Assembly: GCA_963732585.1 (NCBI GenBank)
Contig: CAVSZY010000003.1
Span: 558,001-622,000 of the forward strand
Source: WLMZ01 sp963732585
Lineage (GTDB): Bacteria > Actinomycetota > Acidimicrobiia > Acidimicrobiales > Ilumatobacteraceae
Direction: 5' to 3'
Length of the DNA: 64,000 nt
Shown here: positions 43,434-53,047 of the stretch, piece by piece
Position numbering within the stretch: position 1 is the stretch's first letter
Layout of the letters: each line of letters begins with the position of its first letter
Program-made: the position numbers and the translations under genes
The notes under the pieces: model-generated
The model's input: only the letters and a program-made list of their open reading frames with translations
Database searches by the model: none
Told to the model about the DNA's origin: nothing

Positions 43434-46400
43434 GCAGGTAGTCGCGCATCGAATCGATGGCTTCGTCCCAGTTTTCGAGGACGATTTCGTGTGCTGCTCC
43501 GGTGGTACAGATGATCAACACTCCTTGCTTCGGCCGCTCACCGACGATCGCTTCCAACGCCACGGCGTAGGCCGCGAGCTGATCTCGATATTTTGCCAAC
43601 CGTGAGCTCCACTGTTCGTCGTAGGCGATGTGGTCGGTCTTGTAGTCGGCGATGACCAAGCGGCCGGTCTCATCGCGCATCAGCAGGTCGATATAGCCCT
43701 CGATCAATGTCTCGGCGACCGTGGCGGCAACATACATCTCTTTCCACGATTGCAGTGATCGAGCCCGTTGCACCGTCGACGAGCCGAGCGCAGAACGAGA
43801 CAGAGCCTCGATCGTCTCGTATTCCTGGGGAATGCCCTCGGCACTCGCTTGCGACCTGCTGAGCGAGACGAGATCGTGAGGGTTGGTGAAGTCGATGGCC
43901 TGCAGCACGCCGTGCACGGCTCGGCCGATGGCTGTGCCATAGCGTCCGCGTTGCCAGGCCGGAAGATCTGCGTCGACGGCATCCTTGGCCAGGCCGGGAT
44001 CGATGGTTGCCGGTGGCAGCATCGCCAGTGGGTGGAGGGCCGACGTCTGTGCGGCGAGCGCCGTAGCCGAGAGCACCGATGACGTAGCGGCGGACTCGAC
44101 GGCGCGTTGATGCTCGGCGCGCCATTGTGCAGCGTCGAGCCAGGTGATGTCCGCGGTGGCATCTGCCCTGTGAGGGGCTGCCCGGAAGCGGTGCGCCGAA
44201 TCGACGGTGGCCAGGTCATCGATGGCGCGCTCGGGCTGCAATTCGTCGGTGTCGAAGGCGTTGGCCAACAGTTCCGCATTGGAGGGCTGCGCCCGAACTG
44301 TCGAAGATGCGCTCGGAGCCTTGCGATGCACCGAGACGACGAGGTGATCTCGAGCCCTCGTGCAGGCGACATAGAGCAAGCGGGCCCGCTCATCGGCTGA
44401 CATCTGCTCGTCGATCGGGACGTACGCCTCGTAGACGGGGTCGAGCCCCGACTTTGTCTTCAGTGCCCAATCGCCGGCGGAGGGGAAGATCACCTTCGGC
44501 CCGCTGTTGGCGCGCTGTTGACTGGTCATTCCGCTGACGATGGTGATGGCGAACTCGAGTCCCTTGGCCGCGTGAATGGTCATGATGCGCACCGCATCGT
44601 TGTCGCTTTCGGGCAGGATGACGTCGGCGACGACACGACCGTCGAGCGAGTGCAGAGCCACCCATTGCAGGTATTGGCGCAAACCGGCGCCGCCGGCATC
44701 GCTCCAGGCGCGAGCTTGATCGGTGACAAAGCGCAGCCGACGCCAGACATCGCGGGCATCCGTCTCGCCAGCGGCGACTTCAAACATGCGCCGCTTGCTG
44801 ACGAAGCGGGAGATGACGTCGGCAGGTGAGAGCGAGTAGGCGTCGATCGAGAGTTGATGGAGTTCGGCGAGAGCGGCGCCGACCGGATGATCGACCAGGT
44901 CATCGGGTATCTCGGCGACACGCAGCGCTTGGCGCAGCTCCACGGTCCAATGATGCAGCGAGACGTCGGTGCACGAGAACAGCGGCGAGCGCAAGGCCTG
45001 CAACAAGGAGAGTGCATCGGCGTGGTCGCACAGCGCCCGCAGGGCGAGCATCAACGAACGAATGTCATCGCTGGCATAAACCAACGAGCTGTTCTCCGCT
45101 CGGTAGGGCAGGCCGCGTGCTCGCAGCTGCATTTCGAGCGACGGAAGCGAAGTTCTCGCCGGCAGCAACACCGTGATGTCGCCGGGACGACAGGCACGCC
45201 AGGTGCCGTCGTCCTCCACCAGCCAACCCTGTGTCAAGGCTTGCTCGACAACGTCGGCGACGTCGCCCGCCTCGGCTTGGCGGATCTCGTCGGCGCTGCC
45301 GCGATCATGTGGGCGTCGACCGAGGATTGTGACGCTGCCTGCCTCGGGTGGGTGCAGGCGGCACTGGGCCAAGGCAACGAACTCCGGTTGCGACATAAGG
45401 CCAGTGTCATCGGCCGGCTTGATCACCTCACGAAAAACCTGGTTTACCCAAGCGACCACCGGCGACGTCGTGCGAAAGTTGGCGACAAGGTATTCGACCT
45501 CGGCACCGAGTTGTGCTCTGGCCTGCAGATAAGCACCGATGTCGGCGCGCCGGAATCGGTAGATCGATTGCTTCGGGTCGCCGACGACGAACAGCCGCCC
45601 AGGGAGCGGAACGCCGAATTGGGTGTCGGCTCGAATGCTCGCTGGGTCGGCGGTGAGCAGCGTGGCGATCTCCAGCTGGATCGGATCGGTGTCTTGAAAC
45701 TCGTCGAGCAGGACGTGGCTGTAGCGCTCGTGGAGCTTGCGGCGCACGATCGCGTCTCGATGAAGCAGGTCGCGGGTCAACACCAGCAGGTCGTGAAATT
45801 CGAGCTTGCCCTCGCGCATTCGTTCGCCGGCTGCGTCGAGCGTGAAGGTACGAAGTTCGGCGCCGAGCCATTGCTTGCGCTCGCCGTCGGCGCTTCTGCG
45901 CCGCTCGTTGATCTCCTCGGCCAACTGCCGGTAGCCGTCCCGGAGCTCATCGAGCTTCAGGCCCTGAGCAGTGCGCCAGTCGCGTGCGTTGCCCCGCCGC
46001 TGTCCCTTGGCGAGACCGCCTTGCAACGCGGTGAGCGCCTGGAGGCGCGAACCGACGTCGAACGTTGGCGCACTGGCATCGACCTCGACGAGTGCGGCGA
46101 GCGCCTGTCGAATGTCAGCGATCACCTCGTTCTGCTTGTCGCCATCGGGAGGGTTGGCACGATCGATGACGTCGGTGGTTGCGGCGACGAGTTGAGCGAT
46201 GCGCAAGTCGGCGGGCAGCGGGAGCTCGGTGCTGATCCGCTGGCGCACAAGGTCCCAGTTGGCGTCAAATCCATTGGCGACCGTACGCAAAGCTTTGATA
46301 CCGAGATCGCCTTGCACGATCAAGGAGACCAGCCGTCGCTGCGCTGGGTCGCTGAGCAGATGGTCGACGAACTGTGTCCACCGTTGCGCGAAGGCCAACT

Positions 46401-46851
46401 CGCTGTTGATCTCATCGGCGACGGCGAAACGTGGCGGCAGCCCGGCAGCCAACGGATATTCGCGCAGCAGGCGGGCAGCGAAGGCGTGAACCGTGCCGAT
46501 CGGTGCGTCGTCGAGTTGTTCGATCGCCGAACGGATGCGCTCCCGCGGCCCCGTCGCCTCATGCTGGTGGGCCTCGGTGAGCTTGCGGCGCAGCCGCAGA
46601 CGCAATTCCGCAGCTGCTTTCTCTGTAAAGGTGATTGCCGCGATCGAGCCCATCGGCACGCCGCTGGTGACCAGGGCGAGGACCCGCTGGACCAACATCG
46701 TCGTCTTACCGGCGCCGGCCCCGGCCTCGACGAACAACGTTGAAGCGAGATCGTTGGCGATCCGTTGGCGGGCCGCGGCGTCAGGCTCGGGCGGTGCAGC
46801 GTCGGCGAAGAGATCGAGCTGGCCAGGTGCACTCAGGTTGTGCGGCGTCAT
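43393..46851 (-). CDS. addA: AddA/RecB-like ATP-dependent helicase-nuclease
   Basis: A 1152-residue UvrD-type helicase with C-terminal PD-(D/E)XK nuclease. Walker A VEAGAGAGKTTMLVQRVL, motif II LLDEFQDTDPIQ, VVGDPKQSIYRFRRAD, MTIHAAKGLEF and YVACTRARDHL show an active motor; GYIDLLMRDETGRLVIADYKTD shows the nuclease Asp and Asp-x-Lys pair. With the upstream overlapping gene it should form the end-resecting complex for double-strand break repair. AdnA/AdnB nomenclature would also be possible in actinobacteria; I use AddA because only this subunit has a motor. Confidence 0.88.
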   Translation of the reverse strand: MTPHNLSAPGQLDLFADAAPPEPDAAARQRIANDLASTLFVEAGAGAGKTTMLVQRVLALVTSGVPMGSIAAITFTEKAAAELRLRLRRKLTEAHQHEATGPRERIRSAIEQLDDAPIGTVHAFAARLLREYPLAAGLPPRFAVADEINSELAFAQRWTQFVDHLLSDPAQRRLVSLIVQGDLGIKALRTVANGFDANWDLVRQRISTELPLPADLRIAQLVAATTDVIDRANPPDGDKQNEVIADIRQALAALVEVDASAPTFDVGSRLQALTALQGGLAKGQRRGNARDWRTAQGLKLDELRDGYRQLAEEINERRRSADGERKQWLGAELRTFTLDAAGERMREGKLEFHDLLVLTRDLLHRDAIVRRKLHERYSHVLLDEFQDTDPIQLEIATLLTADPASIRADTQFGVPLPGRLFVVGDPKQSIYRFRRADIGAYLQARAQLGAEVEYLVANFRTTSPVVAWVNQVFREVIKPADDTGLMSQPEFVALAQCRLHPPEAGSVTILGRRPHDRGSADEIRQAEAGDVADVVEQALTQGWLVEDDGTWRACRPGDITVLLPARTSLPSLEMQLRARGLPYRAENSSLVYASDDIRSLMLALRALCDHADALSLLQALRSPLFSCTDVSLHHWTVELRQALRVAEIPDDLVDHPVGAALAELHQLSIDAYSLSPADVISRFVSKRRMFEVAAGETDARDVWRRLRFVTDQARAWSDAGGAGLRQYLQWVALHSLDGRVVADVILPESDNDAVRIMTIHAAKGLEFAITIVSGMTSQQRANSGPKVIFPSAGDWALKTKSGLDPVYEAYVPIDEQMSADERARLLYVACTRARDHLVVSVHRKAPSASSTVRAQPSNAELLANAFDTDELQPERAIDDLATVDSAHRFRAAPHRADATADITWLDAAQWRAEHQRAVESAATSSVLSATALAAQTSALHPLAMLPPATIDPGLAKDAVDADLPAWQRGRYGTAIGRAVHGVLQAIDFTNPHDLVSLSRSQASAEGIPQEYETIEALSRSALGSSTVQRARSLQSWKEMYVAATVAETLIEGYIDLLMRDETGRLVIADYKTDHIAYDEQWSSRLAKYRDQLAAYAVALEAIVGERPKQGVLIICTTGAAHEIVLENWDEAIDSMRDYLLTRQVRGRGPEPA

Positions 46852-49800
46852 GGCAGCGCACCGACGACGGGCACATCGTCATTGGCGTCAGCTGTGCCGT
46901 ACTGCGGATCGATAAGGGCGAGATAGTCGGCCAACCGTGGGTCGGCGAGCTTTGCCTGTTGGCGGCGAAACAGGTCGACGGTGCCGAGCCCATCTGGATC
47001 GCAGTAGTGGCAGGTGACAAAGGGAACGAATGGGTCGCCTGAGGGCATTGCTGGAAATAATCCGGCACTGATCTGGCGAGCGATGACATCGAGCACGTCG
47101 ACCACCTTGCGGTGGGTGTCGGCGTCGAAATCAATGCTGATGCGTTGGCCGACGAACGGCCGACTGAGGAAGGTGTATTCGGCTCGGACTCGTTCGGAGA
47201 TGCCGAAATCGCGGGCGGCGACCACGGCGTACACCCCGAGCTGCAAGAACGAGCCGTGCAACGTGGGATCGTCGTTGGAAATGCCTTTGAACTTTGTGGA
47301 CTTCCCCGTCTTGTAGTCGGCGAGAAAGACCTCACCGCTGACGCTGCGATCGATTCGATCGATCGAGCCCCGGAACCGCAGACTTCGCCCGCCGAGATCG
47401 ACACGTGCAGCTGGGCTGGAGTCGGCGTCAAACCCGAAGCGATACTCGCTGGCGACGGGCACCGCCCGCCGGGCCTGCAACAACTCGCTGTCTTTGTCGA
47501 ACCAAGACATCAGGTCGTGGAGCAGTTTCGGGCGTTCCAGGGCCCACATCGTTGGGCGCCCGACGAGCCCGGCATCTTCCAAGGCCTGGGCTTGAGCGGC
47601 GAACGACTCCAGCAGAGCGCCCCGATGCTCGGCGAGCCACCCGCTTCCCGGAGTCGCCGGCCGAATGGTGCCGTCGAGCGTCCAGCGCACCACCTCATCG
47701 AGCACGGTGTGCACCAAGAGGCCTCGATCGAGCGGTGTCAGCTGTACTTCGAGCTCAGGGTTCTCGGCAGAGTTGATCCGCAGGATGTGTTGCGCGAAGT
47801 AGGCGTGTGGGCAGCTCACCCAGCTCTCCAGGCTGGTGGCCGAGACGACGGCATCGCGCTCGAACGGGGCGCGCAAGGTTGCGCCAGCCAGATCGCCGTC
47901 GTAGGCCGTCAGCCGAGGTTCCTTGCGGCTGGCGTACGCCGTGGTGGCCCGATCGAGAACCGGGTCATCGATCGCACCGTGCAGCGCGGCGCGCAACCGT
48001 TGCTCGCTGCTCGTCGCCGGAAAAGGGCTGCGACGCACAGCGTCGGCGAACGAGGCCAACTCGATGCGGCCGATATCGGTGGTGGTGGCCACGTCATCGA
48101 GCCATGGGGATGGATGGCGCAACGCTGTGGTGCGCATGTCGCCGCGCGGTGTGCCAAACACGACTCGGGCGCTCGTTCGCGAAACTGCCTCGAACGCCCG
48201 GCGCTGTTGAATGAGATCGTCCTCGCTGAGGCGCATGCCGCCACCGATGGCCGCACGGTCGGCATCGTTGAGCATTGGATCGGTGATCGCCGAACGGGGC
48301 AAGTGATCGTCTGTGCAGCCGAGCAGGAAGCAGAGGTCGATCTCGACGCCGAGACCGTACGTCTGCGGCCCGACGAGGACGCCACGTCCGAAGACGCCGA
48401 CACGTTGCGGAACCGCCTCCAACACCGACTCCAACTGGTCGGCGAATGCCCACCGGGTGACGTCGCCGCCGACTGCGTCGAGCAACCCGAGCTGATCGAT
48501 CGTCGACTCCAGCCGGGACAGCGCCTCGATCTCGGCTTCCGGGAGCTCACTGCGATGCCGAGCCCCGCCGAGCAATCGTTCCAACTCGTCGTGGCACCAC
48601 GCAGACCAGTACGACCAGCGTTGCCGGTGTTCTGGCGGACCGAGGCGCTGGCGTAGCTCGGCGACGAAATCAGCGAGATCGTTGGCGGCTCGCGCTTCCT
48701 GGCGGGCGTGGTGGCCGCGCCGTGGATCGCCGACCTCGACCTCACGATGGCGGCACCACGTCCGCAACCTCTGCCCCCAATCGTCTCCGCTGTGCACCCA
48801 GGCCTTGCGGCTGACCTGTTCCCAGCTGGCCAACGGCAACGGTTTACCATCGAAGAACAGCGGTGCCGTGGCCAGAAGGGCGAAGAGGTCGTCGCGCCGC
48901 AACCGACGTTTGTCGATGCGCAATACCTGCAGCAACAGGCGCGCCGCTAGGGCGTCGGTCGGGGTGTTACCGCCCCTGCCGTTGAACGGCACCGCTGCTT
49001 GTTCTAGATGTGCCGAGACGAGGCGCGCGTAGGGCACAGCGCTGCTCCATAACACCGCCATCCGTTCGAAACCGACCCCCTGACGTGCCGCTGCGACGAT
49101 CATTCTGACGACTTCGCGCACTTCCTCGTCGGGATCGGAGGTGCTCAGCGTTTCTGCGCGCTGCGCGACGGGTGCAGGCCAGACGGATAGGCGCGTTGTG
49201 CCTCCCATTCGGTCGGCCGCAGCCAGGCTGGCCGCGTCGACCGCCGGTTGACCGACGAGGCCCAGAATCACCTCGACATCGACCGCCGATGACAGGGTCT
49301 TGATCAGCTGCTCGGCGCGCGGGGTGAGCTCGCCGGGAAGATAGACGATCAGCTGGCCGAGCATCCTTCGCAGATCGTCGCCAACCGAGGGCGCGGCGAC
49401 ACGCGACGACGCCGCCTGAAAGAGGTCGGCCTCGTCGAAGTAGGACCCGAGTGTGGAACGAATCAGCGAGCACAACCGCAGCGTCTCCGCACCGAGGGCA
49501 CTGAGCAGTGGTTGTGCCGAGAACCGATCGGGATCTGCCTCGCGCCATGCCCGATAGCTGTCGCGCAGTGCCGTTACCGTCGCTCGTTGGCCGCCGACAC
49601 CGGCCAGGAGTTCGGCGTGTTCGCGCAACACGGTTGCCGCGGCGACCTCGACGATCGAGCTGCTCAGCGGTTGACGATCACCAACGCCGCTACGGCCGAG
49701 TAGCTCCGCCAAGCGGAACGGCGTCAGCATGACCACGTTGGCGATACCACCGTTGGCCCCCAACCGACGCCTGGTGGCCACGCCGACGCCATTGCTTGGA

Positions 49801-49913
49801 ACGACGATGGTTACCACTTGCAGCGGGTCGTCGGACTGCGCCGCACGGGTGGCGGCCTGCAAGGCGACAAAGGCGTCGTCACCGTAGGAGTGCAGGCTCA
49901 GGGAAAGAGTCAC
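46848..49913 (-). CDS. addB: AddB-like subunit with degenerate helicase and PD-(D/E)XK nuclease
   Basis: About 1021 residues. The N-terminal half has helicase-like layout but no Walker A (VTIVVPSNGVGVATRRRL in that place). The C-terminal nuclease has GSIDRIDRS and EVFLADYKTGKS, the active-site set. AddB enzymes surround this domain with four iron-sulfur Cys; here SWVSCPHAYFA supplies the first and VTCHYCDPDGLG two more, while the expected fourth position (CxxC-x5-C) is Gly. The start GTG 49913 has TACGAT 6 nt upstream; an in-frame extension to 50069 is unsupported. Its stop overlaps the addA start (ATGA). Confidence 0.85.
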   Translation of the reverse strand: MTLSLSLHSYGDDAFVALQAATRAAQSDDPLQVVTIVVPSNGVGVATRRRLGANGGIANVVMLTPFRLAELLGRSGVGDRQPLSSSIVEVAAATVLREHAELLAGVGGQRATVTALRDSYRAWREADPDRFSAQPLLSALGAETLRLCSLIRSTLGSYFDEADLFQAASSRVAAPSVGDDLRRMLGQLIVYLPGELTPRAEQLIKTLSSAVDVEVILGLVGQPAVDAASLAAADRMGGTTRLSVWPAPVAQRAETLSTSDPDEEVREVVRMIVAAARQGVGFERMAVLWSSAVPYARLVSAHLEQAAVPFNGRGGNTPTDALAARLLLQVLRIDKRRLRRDDLFALLATAPLFFDGKPLPLASWEQVSRKAWVHSGDDWGQRLRTWCRHREVEVGDPRRGHHARQEARAANDLADFVAELRQRLGPPEHRQRWSYWSAWCHDELERLLGGARHRSELPEAEIEALSRLESTIDQLGLLDAVGGDVTRWAFADQLESVLEAVPQRVGVFGRGVLVGPQTYGLGVEIDLCFLLGCTDDHLPRSAITDPMLNDADRAAIGGGMRLSEDDLIQQRRAFEAVSRTSARVVFGTPRGDMRTTALRHPSPWLDDVATTTDIGRIELASFADAVRRSPFPATSSEQRLRAALHGAIDDPVLDRATTAYASRKEPRLTAYDGDLAGATLRAPFERDAVVSATSLESWVSCPHAYFAQHILRINSAENPELEVQLTPLDRGLLVHTVLDEVVRWTLDGTIRPATPGSGWLAEHRGALLESFAAQAQALEDAGLVGRPTMWALERPKLLHDLMSWFDKDSELLQARRAVPVASEYRFGFDADSSPAARVDLGGRSLRFRGSIDRIDRSVSGEVFLADYKTGKSTKFKGISNDDPTLHGSFLQLGVYAVVAARDFGISERVRAEYTFLSRPFVGQRISIDFDADTHRKVVDVLDVIARQISAGLFPAMPSGDPFVPFVTCHYCDPDGLGTVDLFRRQQAKLADPRLADYLALIDPQYGTADANDDVPVVGALP

Positions 49914-49944
49914 TCCACGATCGTAGAGAATGGGTGTGTCGGAG

Positions 49945-50631
49945 TTACTGACCCCTGGCGGCAACGGCTTTGGAACGCATGTCATCGAGCGCGTGTTTCT
50001 GTCCCTGCGGATCGCGAAACAGTGCGCTACCGGCGACGAACACGTTGGCCCCTGCCGCCGCCGCACCACCTATTGTCGCCGGTCCGATGCCGCCGTCGAC
50101 CTCGATGTCGATCGCCCCGCCGAACCCGGCAGCCTCGATCATCGCCTGCGTCTCACGGATCTTGGCTTCCATCGAGGCGATGTAGGACTGCCCGCCAAAG
50201 CCAGGATTCACCGTCATCACCAGCACGAGGTCGACAAGGTCGAGCACGTGAGCCACCGTGTTCACCGGAGTCGCCGGGTTGAGGGCCACCCCGGCAGCGG
50301 CGCCGAGCGAGCGAATCGCCAACAGCACGCTGTGCAGGTGCGTGCAAGCCTCGACGTGGACGATCAGACGCTCGCACCCAGCGTCGACATACTGGGCGGC
50401 CATCGACTCGGGGGTGTGAACCATCAGATGCGCCTCAAAAGGCAATGAACAATGCTTGCGGGCGCTGGCGATGATGTCTGGACCGAAGGTCAGGTTGGGG
50501 ACGAACTGTCCATCCATCACGTCCCATTGAATGCGGTCGGCCCCCGCCGATTCGAGATCGGCTACCGCCTGGCCGAGAGCGGCGAAATCGACGGGAAGCA
50601 CGGACGGGGCGAAATGAATCGGGCGGGCCAT
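49945..50631 (-). CDS. rpe: Ribulose-phosphate 3-epimerase
   Basis: A 228-residue TIM-barrel enzyme of the pentose phosphate pathway. FAPSVLPVDFAALG, RIQWDVMDGQFVPNLTFG (metal and catalytic Asp), EAHLMVHTPE, VHVEACTHL, MTVNPGFGGQSYI and EVDGGIGPATI are present. ATG 50631 is preceded at 8 nt by TAACGT (leaderless pattern). Upstream of addB with a 31-nt gap, but addB appears to have its own promoter. Confidence 0.96.
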   Translation of the reverse strand: MARPIHFAPSVLPVDFAALGQAVADLESAGADRIQWDVMDGQFVPNLTFGPDIIASARKHCSLPFEAHLMVHTPESMAAQYVDAGCERLIVHVEACTHLHSVLLAIRSLGAAAGVALNPATPVNTVAHVLDLVDLVLVMTVNPGFGGQSYIASMEAKIRETQAMIEAAGFGGAIDIEVDGGIGPATIGGAAAAGANVFVAGSALFRDPQGQKHALDDMRSKAVAARGQ

Positions 50632-50712
50632 AGCCCCAAACGTTAGTGGCCGACGATGGTAAACCCGGGGGTCCGCGAGCCCGGAACGCGATGCGGCCCT
50701 ACCATGATCGCC

Positions 50713-51942
50713 ATGTCTCGTCTCACTGTGCGACCTTCCCAAATGATCGTCGGAGGCGCTGCACTGGCTCGCGACGGAGATGGCCGCGTGGTCTTTGTCG
50801 ATGCCGGACTTCCTGGAGAAGTGGTCGAGGTCGAGATCACCACCAACAAACGCGACTTCGCCAAGGCGGAGGTGGTGCGGGTCATCGAGGCCTCGGTACG
50901 GCGGGTTGAGCCGGCGTGCGAGGCGTGGCAACGGGGATGTGGCGGCTGCGATTGGCTGCACGTCGCTGCCGCGGAGCAGTTGGATCTGAAAGCCGAGATC
51001 GTCCACGACGCACTGAGCCGTATCGGTCGGATCAACCGCCCGGCGATCTTCGTCGGCGACTCGATCGATTCGTGGCGGTATCGCACGACGGCACGGGTGA
51101 TCGCCAACAGCGAGGGCCGCTTCGGCTTTCGGGCCAGGCGTTCCCACGACGTGATCGCCATCGATCACTGCCCGGTGATGCATCCCGATCTTGAAGCCCA
51201 GGTCGTCGCTGCTCGCCCGGCCCCAGGGGCAGAGGTCACGATACGCGTCAGCCTCAGCGATCACACGACGACATCGGTGGCGCAGATGTCGCGGCCCCGA
51301 TCGCGATTCCATACCCGAGAACCAGCTCCCGTAGAGCACGATCCCAGCTCAGATGAACACCTCCATGAGACGGTGGCTGGCGTGCGCCTGAGGGTTTCGG
51401 CGCGTTCGTTCTTTCAATCGAGCCCACAATCCGCCGAATTGTTGATCGACTCCGTGCAGCGTGCCCTCGAGGGCTTCGATCTGTCCGGTCGTGTTCTGCT
51501 CGACGCCTACGGCGGCGTCGGCTTGTTCGCCGCAACGATCGGCGCGAGAGCGGCACACGTGATCGTCGTCGAGTCGTCACCGTCGTCGTCGGCCGACGCC
51601 CGGGCGAATCTGGCTGATCGCCTGGCCGAGCAGACCGCCGAGGTGGTCGAATGTCGGATCGAGCAGTGGCCGGTGAGTGAGGTCGACATCGTCATCGCCG
51701 ACCCCGCCCGCGCCGGACTAGGTCGGGAAGGGGTCGCTGCGCTCGCCGCCTCAAGGGCTGCGGCGATCGTCTTGGTCAGCTGCGATCCTGCCTCGCTGGC
51801 CCGCGACACCACGTTATTGAGGGAGCACTATTACCAACATCGCGGTTCCGAGGTCCTCGACCTCTTTCCGAATACGTCGCACATCGAAGCCGTTTCGTTG
51901 TTCGAACATGTTCCTGGCTTCGGCGGCAGACTGAGCCGATGA
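50713..51942 (+). CDS. TrmA/RumA-family RNA uracil-C5 methyltransferase
   Basis: A 409-residue m5U methyltransferase. An N-terminal TRAM-like domain (GAALARDGDGRVVFVDAGLPGE) precedes an iron-sulfur segment with Cys in EPACEAWQRGCGGCDWLH, then the SAM domain with FFQSSPQSAELLID, VLLDAYGGVGLFAATIG, ADPARAGLGREG and the catalytic Cys of LVSCDPASLARD. Target (tRNA U54 or a 23S uridine) cannot be decided. TACCAT ends 7 nt before ATG 50713. The end overlaps psuG by 4 nt. Confidence 0.88.
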   Translation: MSRLTVRPSQMIVGGAALARDGDGRVVFVDAGLPGEVVEVEITTNKRDFAKAEVVRVIEASVRRVEPACEAWQRGCGGCDWLHVAAAEQLDLKAEIVHDALSRIGRINRPAIFVGDSIDSWRYRTTARVIANSEGRFGFRARRSHDVIAIDHCPVMHPDLEAQVVAARPAPGAEVTIRVSLSDHTTTSVAQMSRPRSRFHTREPAPVEHDPSSDEHLHETVAGVRLRVSARSFFQSSPQSAELLIDSVQRALEGFDLSGRVLLDAYGGVGLFAATIGARAAHVIVVESSPSSSADARANLADRLAEQTAEVVECRIEQWPVSEVDIVIADPARAGLGREGVAALAASRAAAIVLVSCDPASLARDTTLLREHYYQHRGSEVLDLFPNTSHIEAVSLFEHVPGFGGRLSR

Positions 51943-52835
51943 TTTCCGTACAACTCTCCGACGAGGTCGCCGCGGCGCTCGCTGATGGCACGGCCGTGGT
52001 GGCCCTCGAATCGACCATCTTTTCCAACCTCGGCCTGCCCTCGCCGCACAACGACGAGGCCCTGCAGCGTTGCCTCGCAGCGGTACGAGACGGGGGAGCG
52101 GTGCCTGCGATCACCGCTGTGCTCGATGGTCAGGTTCGCCTCGGACTGCTCTCGAGCGAACACCAGCGAATTCTCGGCACGGCTCGCAAGGTCGCCGAGC
52201 GCGACCTTCCGGTGGCCGTCGCCCAGCGTTGGGACTTCGGTGCCACGACGGTGTCGGCGTCGTTGGCAATCGCCGCGACCGCCGGTGTGCGCGTCTTTGC
52301 CACCGGGGGAATCGGCGGCGTGCATCGACAGGCCGAGATCACCGGCGACATCTCCGCAGACCTCGACGCCATCGCCGAGTTCCCGTTGGTCACGGTCTGC
52401 GCCGGGGCGAAAGCTTTTCTCGACCTGCCGCGCACCCTCGAATATCTGGAAATGGTCGGTGTGCCCGTGCTGGGGTGGCAACACCCATGGTTCCCGGCGT
52501 TCTACACCCGTTCGTCCGGCCTGGCCGTGCCCCACCAGGTGGCCGGGGCCGATGAGGTGGCGGCCATCTACCGAGCGCGCACCCGAGCCAACCGCGGCGT
52601 GCTGTTGACGGTGCCGATCCCGGAAGCGAGCGAACTCGATCAGCAGATGCTCGACGAGGTGATCACTCAGGCGTTGGTCGACTGCCAACGATCCGGAGTC
52701 GTTGGTGCTGGGGTGACGCCGTTTATTCTCGGCCGAATCGGGGTGGCAACCAGCGGACTCAGTGTTCCCGCTAATCTCTCGTTGGCGGAGAACAATGCAC
52801 GCGTGGCGGCATCCGTGGCATCTTCGATCACATGA
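51939..52835 (+). CDS. psuG: Pseudouridine-5'-phosphate glycosidase
   Basis: A 298-residue Mn-dependent glycosidase that splits pseudouridine 5'-phosphate into ribose 5-phosphate and uracil. VALESTIFSNLGLPSPHN, the nucleotide-site Lys segment (TARKVAERDLPVAVAQ), GATTVSASLAIA, FATGGIGGVHRQ and NRGVLLTVPIPE match the PsuG family. The kinase PsuK is not adjacent. The ATGA overlap with the m5U methyltransferase gene couples an RNA-modifying gene with a gene for modified-nucleotide breakdown. Confidence 0.93.
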   Translation: MISVQLSDEVAAALADGTAVVALESTIFSNLGLPSPHNDEALQRCLAAVRDGGAVPAITAVLDGQVRLGLLSSEHQRILGTARKVAERDLPVAVAQRWDFGATTVSASLAIAATAGVRVFATGGIGGVHRQAEITGDISADLDAIAEFPLVTVCAGAKAFLDLPRTLEYLEMVGVPVLGWQHPWFPAFYTRSSGLAVPHQVAGADEVAAIYRARTRANRGVLLTVPIPEASELDQQMLDEVITQALVDCQRSGVVGAGVTPFILGRIGVATSGLSVPANLSLAENNARVAASVASSIT

Positions 52836-53047
52836 GGTGACTGAATAACCACAACGTGTTGATGTTGTTGTGGATAACCTCGCAGCCTGGTGCGTAACGG
52901 CTGTCTGAGAAGGAATTCGAGAAGCTGCGTAGAGGGCAATGCGCGCTAAAAATGTTGTCGTGACAGCGCAGAGTGTGATTTGTCCACAGGCGGCGGAGCA
53001 GGCCAAACGGTGATCATGATCGGTGCTCGCGGGGTACCGTTGACGAC
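52836..53047. promoter_or_regulatory. Intergenic region with DnaA-box matches
   Basis: About 210 bases without a convincing gene. It holds a perfect TTATCCACA on the minus strand (52869-52877), TTGTCCACA, the high-GC actinobacterial form, on the plus strand (52980-52988), and a two-mismatch copy at 52845-52853. CCACAAC (52849-52855) and GTTGTGG (52867-52873) form an inverted repeat around the first pair. TACCGT (53035-53040), 7 nt before the next GTG, is the likely -10 of the transpeptidase gene. Confidence 0.5.

Noticed and set aside
44854..46743. 629-codon plus-strand ORF inside the AddA-like gene
   Set aside because: Antisense to intact helicase motifs; no protein-like features of its own.
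52938..53012. 24-codon ORF in the intergenic region before the L,D-transpeptidase gene
   Set aside because: No homologous features, and it spans the DnaA box; likely chance.
52836..53047. Chromosomal origin of replication
   Set aside because: Only two good DnaA boxes, no AT-rich unwinding region and no dnaA, dnaN, recF or parAB genes nearby.
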